From assembly GCA_963971405.1 (NCBI GenBank), contig OZ020490.1:6124874-6188873 (forward strand): a DNA stretch of 64,000 nt. The letters are read 5' to 3'. Both the position numbers and the translations under genes were made by a program. Of the stretch, positions 46,101-52,776 are shown piece after piece. Position 1 is the stretch's first letter, and every line of letters starts with the position of its first letter. The notes beneath the pieces are model-generated. The model saw nothing but the letters and a program-made list of their open reading frames with translations, was not told where the DNA came from and made no database searches. Source of the stretch: Psococerastis gibbosa (taxonomy: Eukaryota; Arthropoda; Insecta; Psocodea; Psocidae).

Positions 46101-46995
46101 AAAATGAAAACTAGTAAGTACTAACAACTAATGGGCATAGCCTAGTTATTTGGAATCTTAGGTTTTGAGCTCAATAAAATTAGGTACCGTACAAGTTCAA
46201 TTTTTTTATTTAGGCCTTTCAGTATGTGGTGAATGACTAGTAAAAACTACCCTAAAATCCCATGTACGCCAAAATTATTATGGGAAGGGGGAAGTCAGGC
46301 TTTAATTTAGAGCACGGTAATTATTCACGTTGCGTCTAAGATTGCCAAATTAATTACCTTCTGTACGTCTATACTTCTATACAAGCATAGCCGGCCGCCA
46401 TACCAAGTTGAATCCAGCGGACCAGAGAAGATTCAAAGCTGCAGATAAATTGGTCGTGTGCACAGTGCCGGTAGGGAAACATGGTAGGACTTGTCCTGGT
46501 CACCTCCGAACTAATCGTGTGACTTCACTGGGTTTCCCAAGTGGTTCGGAATTCACTATAATCAGGAGGTCCACTGGAGTCCCACCGTGGCCTGGGACTG
46601 TGTCAAACCATACTACTACTCTATACGAGCATATGAATGGCCCAATTTGCGCAAAAACAAGGGGGTTGCAATTTTTGAATGTTTTCGAATTTTTCAACAT
46701 TTCCAAAAAATTTCCGAACTCACCCAATGTAAGGAATTCTAAGCTTACTGGACTAATAGAAAAAAATTTACCAAATTTTTCATGGAAAAAGTTTTAATTT
46801 AATAAAAGTATTAAATTTAATAAAAAATTTAAGCCAATTTCTTTCGGGGTGGTCCAGTCGAGGCAAATCGCAACAGTTACCTTCCTTTCAATAGTAGCAT
46901 TGAAATCGGCAGCTTCTTTTCAGCTATACAATATTACACGCTGAAAATGTCTCTCCATAATTGCTTTTTATTTTGCAGGTAAACTGAAGCAATAG
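33943..46995 (+). CDS. Fatty-acid elongase, ELOVL/ELO family (8 coding exons)
   Basis: Very-long-chain fatty-acid elongase: an ER membrane condensing enzyme (3-ketoacyl-CoA synthase) that adds malonyl-CoA carbons to acyl-CoA. Coding exons: 33943-34012, 37578-37768, 39749-39829, 41367-41423, 41997-42102, 43233-43369, 45960-46113, 46979-46995. All introns are GT-AG, phases match at every junction, and the sum is 813 nt (270 aa plus stop), the usual family length. Family motifs are all present: KITELADT (126-133), histidine box HVFHH (149-153), HIWMYLYY (183-190) and TQLQLAQ (210-216, TxxQxxQ). DPRVDNHLLMN near residue 24 matches the typical N-terminal DPRV block. Several hydrophobic segments fit a polytopic ER protein. 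The tail is lysine-rich (KMKTSKLKQ) but not a canonical KKxx. The ATG has a good context (ACC before, G after). The splice model and family are solid; subfamily and substrate cannot be told by eye. I predicted the exons by eye from motifs and splice signals. Confidence 0.93.
34207..35032. mobile_element. Tc1/mariner-type element with ~185-bp inverted repeats
   Basis: Starts CTGTTCGCCCAAAAAAGTTT and ends AAACTTTTCTGGGCGAACAG. The arms pair for about 185 bp (34207-34391 with 34850-35032) and TA flanks both ends. It is inserted in the TCTG tract of the HINE copy. The interior carries a transposase remnant on the - strand, so this is an internally deleted derivative. Confidence 0.85.
34690..34890 (-). 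pseudogene. Transposase remnant (IS630/Tc1/mariner DDE type)
   Basis: The - strand frame reads RYRYLQGIRNARSQGNRIVY followed by LDETLIG. IVYLDETW-type blocks hold the first catalytic Asp of IS630/Tc1/mariner-superfamily DDE transposases. Only about 50 codons remain and no later D or E motif is present. It matches the TA duplication of the enclosing element. Confidence 0.65.
36285..36540 (+). repeat. Repeat R5 copy with (AAAT)n tail, elongase intron 1
   Basis: ACCTGTATGTAATAATACAA, CAGAAGAAGAACATCCTGTT, GGTTTGGCAAGAGCATGACT, ATTGCCATGATTATCGCCAA, AGAAGAGGCATTA, then (ATAAATAA)n at 36480-36525. It shows the family ends in a variable simple repeat: AAAT here, GAA at 17.7 kb. Confidence 0.75.
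37149..37182. repeat. (TA)n microsatellite, elongase intron 1
   Basis: AGTATATATATATATATATA run. A (TTA)n tract lies at 37489-37511, after a poly(A)-like AATAAATAAAG signal that may be the 3' end of another retroelement. Confidence 0.85.
37578..37768 (+). CDS. Elongase exon 2
   Basis: Acceptor TTTTGTAG ends at 37577 and the donor is GAG|GTAAGA. The exon completes the split Asp codon from exon 1 (G|AT) and encodes the first hydrophobic segments up to residue 87, including the family-typical GPRWMKNREPFQLK block. Confidence 0.9.
37844..38602. mobile_element. Palindromic element with TTAA flanks, elongase intron 2
   Basis: TTAA on both sides (37840-37843, 38603-38606). Ends GGGCGAACGGGAGTCGCC and GGCGACTCCGGTTTGCCC, followed inward by ATATTCCATTTCTG-type sequence. 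A second inverted pair lies inside (38278-38350 with 38470-38550, ATGGAACGCAGAACAATGAA) and a third small one at 38010-38065 (AGGGCGACCGCG ... GGTCGCGCTTGCCCT). TTAA suggests a piggyBac-type mechanism, but the ends are not canonical. Confidence 0.7.
39008..39215 (+). mobile_element. SINE-A copy in elongase intron 2
   Basis: Sense copy: CCTGTAGAGTAATGGTACAG head, B box GGTTCGAATCC, GCTTCGGAGGGCATGTAAAG, GGCTTTATAGCCCTGACTCC, then a TTTATTTATTT tail. Confidence 0.83.
39749..39829 (+). CDS. Elongase exon 3 (81 bp, 27 codons)
   Basis: A T-rich tract ending in TTTTTTAG precedes 39749 and the donor is TCG|GTTAGT. The exon is phase 0 on both sides. It encodes GITLFFERVG through the CAHVD segment, which fills the gap expected before the SKxxELxDT motif in ELO proteins. 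It is too short for ordinary ORF listing. Confidence 0.85.
39862..40050 (+). repeat. LINE-X tail, 3'-truncated, in elongase intron 3
   Basis: Matches the 24530 copy from TTTCAGCATTTCTGCTTTAA to AAAGTCACACGG. It starts only ~30 bp after elongase exon 3. Confidence 0.75.
40490..40745 (-). repeat. LINE-X tail, antisense, in elongase intron 3
   Basis: Antisense copy close to the 22-kb version: CCAAGTTGAATCCAGCGGAC, GTAGGACTTGTCCTGGTCAC and AATCAGGAGGTCCACTGGAG. Confidence 0.78.
40848..41240. mobile_element. Inverted-repeat element in elongase intron 3
   Basis: Arms of about 110-120 bp: CCGAAATTTAATAATTTAAT, AACTAAGCATGTTATTAAAG and TTTGGCTCATCAAAGTT on the left pair with AACTTTGAGGAGCCAAATCT, AACATGCTTAGTTAATT and AAATTTCGGGCTGCC on the right. 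TTAA occurs at both outer edges. Non-coding. Confidence 0.65.
41367..41423 (+). CDS. Elongase exon 4 (57 bp)
   Basis: Acceptor TTTTTTTTCAG, donor ACC|GTAAGT. Nineteen codons, phase 0 on both sides, ending in the diagnostic KITELADT motif. Confidence 0.92.
41997..42102 (+). CDS. Elongase exon 5 (histidine box)
   Basis: Acceptor TTTACAG, donor CCAG|GTAAGT. It encodes FFILRKKP followed by the catalytic HVFHH histidine box and ends in phase 1. Confidence 0.94.
42446..42734. mobile_element. hAT-type MITE, 289 bp, in elongase intron 5
   Basis: Perfect 8-bp duplication GTGTGGCC on both sides. Ends CAGGGGTGTAAAGTT and AAACTTTACGCCACTG. The inner part shares GTAAAACCATACTATTTTG with the 5827 element. 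Confidence 0.9.
42945..43160 (-). mobile_element. SINE-A copy in elongase intron 5
   Basis: AAATAAATAAATAAGGAC tail, CTATTACTAAGCCAACCTAG, head TCCGTACCACTACTCTACAT. It ends about 70 bp before exon 6. Confidence 0.83.
43233..43369 (+). CDS. Elongase exon 6 (HxxMYxYY)
   Basis: Acceptor ATATTTCAG, donor CTT|GTAAGT. It completes a split Gly codon and encodes HIWMYLYYMLSAMGP and the KYVWWKQQMTQLQL segment, both strongly conserved in ELO proteins. Confidence 0.94.
43405..43590 (-). mobile_element. SINE-C copy in elongase intron 6
   Basis: Poly(T) tail at 43408, AAAGATCAATCGCATGCAAA, ATGAATGTATCCGATTGACT, CGTCTCCGATCGCATGGCGT, GCTACCACCTGGCCATCGAA. It begins within 40 bp after exon 6. Confidence 0.8.
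43777..44641 (+). mobile_element. Helentron-like element in elongase intron 6
   Basis: TTGCTTTCCAATTAACACG at the start, TCTG/GTTCTG microsatellite at 43904-43950, ATAAATTGGAAAGCA and GTTCGAGTAAACTCGGATC at the end. Full-length copy in sense with the gene. Confidence 0.73.
44730..44898. mobile_element. Small palindromic MITE, elongase intron 6
   Basis: CAGCCTGATCGAGGCGATTA ... TAATCGCCTCGATCAGGCTG. The arms extend through ATAATACCGG and GTATTTATTTAA. 169 bp, centre TTTATAACGGAAAGTGCTAT. Confidence 0.75.
45157..45540. mobile_element. Harbinger-like MITE in elongase intron 6
   Basis: TTA, then GGTGCCCATTCCACCGACCG ... CGGTCGGTGGAATGGGCGCC, TTA. 384 bp, the cleanest copy. A SINE-B copy follows directly. 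Confidence 0.87.
45544..45800 (+). mobile_element. SINE-B (tRNA-derived), full head and body
   Basis: The tRNA-like head GGGGCTTGTGGTCCAGCGAT and B box GTGGGTTCGAATCCCGCC are clear. The body contains CATTAGAGGCAGGC, CAGTCATCGAACAATTAGGG and CTTAGTCCTGAGAAG. It directly follows a MITE. Body-only pieces lie at 590, 3540, 23555 and 24355. Confidence 0.78.
45960..46113 (+). CDS. Elongase exon 7
   Basis: Acceptor CTGTTTCAG, donor ACTA|GTAAGT. The leading AQF completes TxxQxxQF. The exon then encodes the last hydrophobic segments and LFGDFYLRAYMK, the usual penultimate block of the family. Confidence 0.92.
46390..46620 (-). repeat. LINE-X tail, antisense, in elongase intron 7
   Basis: Same sub-version as 40490 (ACCAAGTTGAATCCAGCGGA, then GAGGTCCACTGGAGTCC and ACTGTGTCAAACCATACTAC). 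Confidence 0.78.
46979..46995 (+). CDS. Elongase exon 8 (terminal, coding part)
   Basis: Acceptor TTTTTATTTTGCAG. It completes a split Ser codon, adds KLKQ and reaches TAG at 46993-46995. Phase fits exon 7. It is short, but phase, acceptor and final protein length agree. Confidence 0.75.
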
Positions 46996-47125
46996 GCTGG
47001 GAATTGGTAGGATTTTAGAAATTTAATACAAGCCTACGTCATAAAAGAAATTTCGATAGAAAGAAAAGATACGATACTGTAATTAAGAAAATGATTTTAT
47101 TTATAATTAAATTAAATTATAAGTA

Positions 47126-47131
47126 AATAAA
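47126..47131 (+). terminator. Candidate poly(A) signal of the elongase
   Basis: AATAAA lies 131 bp after the elongase stop codon, in AT-rich DNA and before the next repeat. Position and hexamer fit a 3' UTR of about 150 nt. Other AT-rich variants nearby make the exact site uncertain. Confidence 0.55.
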
Positions 47132-47204
47132 AACGAAGCTTTCCTTATACTGGCGTATAAAACTTACAAATGGGTAAGCAATAGTAATATAATTTTTGTC
47201 GGAT

Positions 47205-47905
47205 ATTTTATGAACCCAGGCCTACTTATAGTGGCCCATAGGGCCCTTGTCCAATGTCAACGACCCCATGGATTTCAGACACTATTTGTATTGTTTCCGT
47301 ATGAATTTTTGGCCATTGGCAAACTAGTATGCGTTCTCGATGTCATCCTACATCCAGAGGCGGTCCCAGACCTCATAAAAGGGGAGGCAGTTTTCAGTGG
47401 CGTAACGATAAGTTTTCAAGGGTGTATAATTTGGCGCCTCTCCACCCACTTTCATAAAAGTTGCTCAGGAGCCAGAGGGCTGGAATATTGGGGTTTTACG
47501 CATTTCGAGAGCAATAAGACTTATATATTACAAGGAATCAACGTAATTATGGACACGGGGGGCCCGGGGGTCTCCCCCGGCAGAAACGTGTGAAAAATAG
47601 TGCTGAAATAGTGAGGTTTTGTGCATTTTGAGAGCAATAAGGCTTATATACTACAAAGAATTTTTTTGAAAAATAGGGCTGAAATAGTGAGGTTTTGCAC
47701 ATTTTGAGTGCAGTAACACTTAGATTTTAGAGGCAAAGAATATAACTGCTGGCCAAAGGGGGGGGGGGGGCAATTGCCCTCAGTGCCAGTCACTGTGTCC
47801 GCCTCTGCCTACATCGGCTACAAGCGATAGTGAACAAGCTGAGGCAAGCTTACCATTGACGCAATGGAACAGGCGAAGCATGACTTAACCAAGTGCAGAT
47901 ACGAG
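47205..47905 (+). repeat. Repeat R2 copy split by a hAT element
   Basis: GATATTTTATGAACCCAGGC to GATGTCATCCTACATC, the hAT element 47355-47807, then GGCTACAAGCGATAGTGAAC to GCATGACTTAACCAAG. Confidence 0.82.
47355..47807. mobile_element. hAT-type element inside repeat R2, 453 bp
   Basis: Perfect 8-bp duplication CCTACATC. Ends CAGAGGCGGTCCCAGACC and CACTGTGTCCGCCTCTG. Other R2 copies show the empty site (GTCAACCTACACCGGCTACA). Three internal sub-repeats with AGTGAGGTTTTGTGCATTTT-like units resemble those of the 5827 element. Confidence 0.92.
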
Positions 47906-48149
47906 TTAAAAAAAGCAATTGTAATTCATTTGGGTACCCGGGCTATGAAAATTGTAACTTGAAATGATACAAGCCTTTCGTTAAGATAAAATATTAAAAA
48001 CAAGTACCTAGAAGTAATACCATAGACTAAAGACAAAGATAATAGATAAAGGTAATACTTAGCAGGGCATGTTGCTCACCACAACATCCCAAATAGAGCA
48101 GTTATTACGAGAGAGTATCGACCAAGACCCTTTTTGGACTGTCGTACCA

Positions 48150-48330
48150 AGGTGTTTTTAGGGAGATTCATCTACCTATTGAGATGGCGACCAATGTTCG
48201 AACATTTTGAACGGAGGGTGGTTTTAGACTCAGGGGGTCATGAAATGAAAGGTTGTGAAGAAATTTTCCGGAAGTCGAAAATTGGTCACCGTCTTAATAG
48301 GTAGATGAATCTCCCTAAAAACAGGCAACA
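48150..48330. mobile_element. Inverted-repeat element (TAGGGAGATTC family)
   Basis: TTTTTAGGGAGATTCATCTA and CGACCAATGTTCGA pair with TCGAAAATTGGTCACCG and TAGATGAATCTCCCTAAAAA. A half copy lies at 8790-8860. Confidence 0.7.
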
Positions 48331-48949
48331 GTATATTCTTTGGATTTGTTAGTATTACCTACAGATGGGGGGAGCATACCCAGACAAAAATGGTCGAGAT
48401 AAGAGGTACCGTATCACTGATTATTACAGAAAGCTCTTCAACATGTTCAAGTAGTATCGAGTTACGGTTCGAGACTCTCGAATTGCATCTTGAGACCTCG
48501 AGACCCTCGAAATGAACCCAGCTAGCAGTTCCAATCTACAATTAGACCCTTCCAGAGCTTCTTCAAGGGTTGAAAGCCACTTGAGTCGCTTAATCAGCAG
48601 CAGTAGGTTGTTAGTGGACGTTTCTCTCCCACCTTTTTCTCGGTCATCCTCCGGGGTTCCCTGTAATTGGCTGTTTTCCCCTTAAGCAATGATGCCGGTC
48701 TTTTCCGTCTTAACTTTTTGATTTTCGTTAATTAGCGTTTGAAGGGCTTTCTAATTAATGCTGCAGAGAAGAGTTTTGATTTGTTTTTTAATGGTTTTGA
48801 TTAGATTTATTAGTTCTTTTAGCCTCCAGAACTTTCAGGCCAACTTCTGAGCAGTAGTCTTAAATTTTGATACATTGGAGACACCAGGCTATACTAGCAG
48901 AGATATGCAGGTTACTAGCGCGGGAGCGTTAGTGGGGGATACAGATATT

Positions 48950-49135
48950 TTATTTTTATTTTTTATTTTTATATAAAAGGTTGATTGCGTACAAACAGTT
49001 TAATAAATGTATCCAATTAGCCTCTTCAATAGCTTCACTAAGTAACCTAATAAGTACTTATGTCGAATTACGACACGTCTCCGATCGCAAGGTGTGTTGA
49101 GACTCGCACAAGTACAACCACACTACTGAGACGTT
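48950..49135 (-). mobile_element. SINE-C copy
   Basis: T-rich tail, AAATGTATCCAATTAGCCTC, GACACGTCTCCGATCGCAAG, ending near CACACTACTGAGACG. Confidence 0.7.
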
Positions 49136-49168
49136 ATAAACGTTATTTTTCCTACTACAGTTCGCTTA

Positions 49169-49425
49169 GGTGACCGGCGGATTTACTTCATTTGTGATGT
49201 TGTCATTGACTTTTGTTTTAAGGAGACAATTATACAATAATACTTAACTTATCTATTATAAATTAAGTTAAAATATGGTAGCAAACATCATTAATAAGTC
49301 TCTACCATATTATAACTTAATTTATAATAGATAAGTTAAGTATCTACACAATAGTCTCCTTAAAACAAAACAAACGTCAATGACAAAATCACAAATGAAA
49401 TAAATTCGCCGATGGAATGGCCGCC
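49169..49425. mobile_element. Palindromic Harbinger-like MITE, third family
   Basis: After TTA: GGTGACCGGCGGATTTACTT; right end GATGGAATGGCCGCC before TAA. The centre is a near-perfect palindrome around ATGGTAGCAAACATCATTAA with TAACTTAATTTATAATAGAT in the right arm. A related fragment lies at 11085-11300. Confidence 0.7.
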
Positions 49426-49669
49426 TAACTTAGACTCCGTATATGTGAATATAAAGCCGGGTATCATAATACCGTACTGTATAATATAAGTAGCAAACTT
49501 TTCTAATTAGCCATACAATTTATAAGGCAGTCTTATTAGAATTGTAAGTTTCAAAGTTGGGGCAGGGAAACCATAAGACAGGACTTGTATTTAAAGTTTA
49601 CCCGTTAAATACGAGCATTCTACAATAAGGTTACAAATAATTAATTTATATCTCTTCAGAGAGAAGTGA

Positions 49670-49790
49670 GAAGTCCATTTATACTTCTGCTTCGGCGGCA
49701 AGGCGGTAGCACGCTTGTACTTTTGCGAGTCTCTACAGGCCATGTGATCGGAGACGTGTCCTAATTCTACACCAGTATTAATTCGGGAGC
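49670..49790 (+). repeat. SINE-C head at the left edge of the array
   Basis: CTTCGGCGGCAAGGCGGTAG, ACGCTTGTACTTTTGCGAGT and GATCGGAGACGTGTCCTAAT. The array units repeat only its second half, so the array arose from DNA starting inside this SINE. Confidence 0.72.
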
Positions 49791-50722
49791 ATTCTAGTGT
49801 AGGTGAATTCATGTAGGATAGGATCCAGTCCCTCACACTTGCGGCTGTGCGTGTTGCTGGACTAAAGAGAATTGGAAAGGTTCTAAATTGACAGGCCTTC
49901 GACAAGCTAAAATGCTCCTGGTTAGCTAGGCTACCAGAGTAAGACAGCCAAAATACGATATGTAAACAGGAGAATGCGAGTCTCTACAGGCCATGTGATC
50001 GGAGACGTGTCCTAATTCTACACCAGTATTAATTCGGGAGCATTCTAGTGTAGGTGAATTCATGTAGCATAGGATCCAGTCCCTCACACTTGCGGCTGTG
50101 CGTGTTGCTGGACTAAAGAGAATTGGAAAGGTTCTAAATTGACAGGCCTTCGACAAGCTAAAATGCTCCTGGTTAGCTAGGCTACCAGAGTAAGACAGCC
50201 AAAATACGATATGTAAACAGGAGAATGCGAGTCTCTACAGGCCATGTGATCGGAGACGTGTCCTAATTCTACACCAGTATTAATTCGGGAGCATTCTAGT
50301 GTAGGTGAATTCATGTAGGATAGGATCCAGTCCCTCACACTTGCGGCTGTGCGTGTTGCTGGACTAAAGAGAATTGGAAAGGTTCTAAATTGACAGGCCT
50401 TCGACAAGCTAAAATGCTCCTGGTTAGCTAGGCTACCAGAGTAAGACAGCCAAAATACGATATGTAAACAGGAGAATGCGAGTCTCTACAGGCCATGTGA
50501 TCGGAGACGTGTCCTAATTCTACACCAGTATTAATTCGGGAGCATTCTAGTGTAGGTGAATTCATGTAGGATAGGATCCAGTCCCTCACACTTGCGGCTG
50601 TGCGTGGTGCTGGACTAAAGAGAATTGGAAAGGTTCTAAATTGACAGGCCTTCGACAAGCTAAAATGCTCCTGGTTAGCTACCAGAGTAAGACAGCCAAA
50701 TACGATACATAAACAGGAGACA
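49725..50722 (+). repeat. Tandem array, four 251-bp units
   Basis: Units start at 49725, 49976, 50227 and 50478, each with GCGAGTCTCTACAGGCCATG, CACCAGTATTAATTCGGGAG, GTGCGTGTTGCTGGACTAAA and AGACAGCCAAAATACGATAT. Only scattered single-base changes are visible, plus a short deletion near the end. Each unit includes the middle part of a SINE-C head. It gives four spurious 76-104 codon frames on the - strand. Confidence 0.95.
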
Positions 50723-50880
50723 GAGGCTGCGAGTTATACAATTTAATGAATGTATCCGATTGACCTATCTTCATTCGCCTCTGTAGGTTAGCACCCATGT
50801 TACGACACGTCTCCGATCGCATGGCGTGTAGAGACATGCACAAGTATAAGACTCTACCACCTTGCCATTGAAGTCGATTT
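50720..50880 (-). mobile_element. SINE-C copy after the 251-bp array
   Basis: ATGAATGTATCCGATTGACC, ACGACACGTCTCCGATCGCA, ACTCTACCACCTTGCCATTG, then a (TTC)n run at 50880-50903. Confidence 0.75.
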
Positions 50881-50907
50881 CTTCTTCTTCTTCTTCTTCT
50901 TCCTTTT

Positions 50908-51075
50908 TCCTTAAAAAAAAAAGTTTAATCGCATATAATCAATTTAATGAATGTATCCGATTGAACTCTTCAGTCGCCTCTGTAGGTTAGTACCCATGTT
51001 ACGACACGTCTCCGATCGCATGGCGTGTAGAGACTCGCACAAGTACAAGACGGTTGCCACCTTGCCAACGAAGTA
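50908..51075 (-). mobile_element. SINE-C copy
   Basis: An A10 run at 50914, TTTAATCGCATATAATCAAT, ATGAATGTATCCGATTGAAC, CGTCTCCGATCGCATGGCGT, CGGTTGCCACCTTGCCAACG. Its head abuts the LINE-D tail at 51075 through TTC repeats. Confidence 0.75.
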
Positions 51076-51265
51076 AATTTCTTCTTCTTCTTCTGGCTCT
51101 TCAGCCCTTGATGCGCTTTGGCCTGCTCGACAACACTCCTCCAGTCTACTTGGTTTTGTGCAAGGCTCCACCATCTACGGACTCCCAACTCGCGAAGGTC
51201 AGTTTCCAGCTCATCTTTCCAGCGTTTTCGAGAACGGGCAAAAGCATGCGACAAGAGCAGTTCCA
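51075..51265 (-). pseudogene. LINE-D C-terminal fragment with TTC/GAA tail
   Basis: The - strand encodes KRWKDELETDLRELGVRRW and then VEQAKAHQGL, the typical end of a non-LTR retrotransposon polyprotein (KDxLxxDLxxxG...W...W...V..AKAHxGL). It then runs into GAAGAAGAA and abuts a SINE-C copy. Confidence 0.7.
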
Positions 51266-51539
51266 AAGTTTTAAATAACCGTAGAATACGTAAATCGCGT
51301 TTATTTCCACTGGGCACCTCACCAAGCCGAAGATGCTTGTGTTCAAAATTAACCAGTCCCGTAACAAGACGAAGTGTAATATATACAAAACAACTACTGA
51401 GAAGGATCGTATATAACTTTGCACGCAAATAGCTTCTTCATCTTAGAGCGGAAGCATTAATATGCATGAAAGCTGTTTCAGCGCTACAGCGGGTGGTCGT
51501 TTGTCAGAATTAATAACACTGATTACAATAACTCTTATT

Positions 51540-52389
51540 GTAACAGCTTTGCAATGGTTCCTGCTACAATTTCGGAGCTTTTCATTGAGATGGATGGGGT
51601 CCACTTATGGTAATTGAGTCGTGAAATACCATTGCAAATATAGTATTCTGTGTACCAGCTTTTTTCTTTAATTCCCTTGTATAAAGGTATTTTACGATAT
51701 ATTGCCTTTTTCACATACAAGGGGACTAGCAATGGTTCTTGCTACAATTTAGTAGCTTTTAATTGAGATGGAAATGGTTTTGGAGTTTTTCAATAATATA
51801 GATTTCGTCCACTTATGGTAATTGAGTCGTGAAATACCATTGCAAATATAGTATTCTGTGTACCAGCTTTTTTCTTTAATTCACTTGTATAAAGGTATTT
51901 TACGATATATTGCCTTTTTCACATACAAGGGGACTAGCAATGGTTCTTGCTACAATTTAGTAGCTTTTAATTGAGATGGAAATGGTTTTGGAGTTTTTCA
52001 ATAAGATCGATTTGGTCCACTTATTGTACACTGAGAAAAATTCTTAGTTCCCTGAACAATTTTACACTGTCATTATGGAGTGCACTATGTTGAGCTGTTA
52101 ACTTAAGAAGACAAAAATTTGTTAGAAAAACATTGTTTCTGTAACAACTGACCGACAATGTTAATTTTTTTTTCTCAGTGTAGGTAATTGAGTCGGGAAA
52201 TACCAGAGCAAATAAAGTATTGTGTGTACCAGGTTATCGTACTTCTTTAACTCAATTCATGTAGGCCTATAAAAGTATTTTATTTCGCGTTTTTTCCCAC
52301 ATACAAGCCACAAGGGGACTCGCAGTGGTTCTTGTTACAATTTAGTAGCTTTTAATTGAGATGGAAATGGTCCGCAAGGTAATTGAGTC
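51540..52389 (+). repeat. Tandem repeat of about 216 bp, left part
   Basis: Units share GGTAATTGAGTCGTGAAATA, a TTCTGTGTACCAGCTTTTTT segment and GCAATGGTTCTTGCTACAAT. Two units are nearly identical (51600-51990). Later units are diverged, and one carries an extra ~100-bp piece at 52030-52185 bounded by CTGAGAAAAA / TTTTTTCTCAG, probably a small palindromic insertion. The gypsy element splits the last unit. Confidence 0.82.
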
Positions 52390-52776
52390 TGTGGGGACCA
52401 CTTAGTCCCACATGTGTAATAACCAGTCTGCTTCCAGCTTCACCTTTTTCCCGGTAGATGGCGCTGTTCACATTCAGATAATTCAATATTCCTCAATCTT
52501 CCTTTTACGTATTTATTTCTCTTATTCAATAATATCTTTAATCTACCCTCTGTGTCTCATCAGCTCCTTTAGCTGTGGACACAGAGTTGGTTTTTCTATA
52601 TGGAAGCAGGCTAGATCAAATTCAATATTAATTGTAAGCATGTATCGTTCTCGTCTCACAGCTCATATTGTAACCACTGTGTGTTAAATTACTCTAACTT
52701 GAGTCGAAGCACTGCAATACAAACCAATTCAAGTCTACACTGCCTATTCAATTGCATCGTCCTTCGACAAGCTACA
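52390..52776 (+). repeat. 5' LTR of the gypsy element
   Basis: 387 bp, begins TGTGGGGACC and ends GACAAGCTACA. It differs from the 3' LTR at one position I can see (GCTAGATC here, GCTGGATC at about 57567). The first ~23 bp form an imperfect palindrome. Confidence 0.96.

Noticed and set aside
49591..50658. Four near-identical 76-104 codon proteins on the - strand
   Set aside because: They recur because the DNA is a 251-bp tandem array. Each starts in unique-looking array DNA and ends in SINE-C sequence; no protein features.
49725..50722. CRISPR-like array
   Set aside because: Units are identical over their full 251 bp with no variable spacers, and the genome is eukaryotic.
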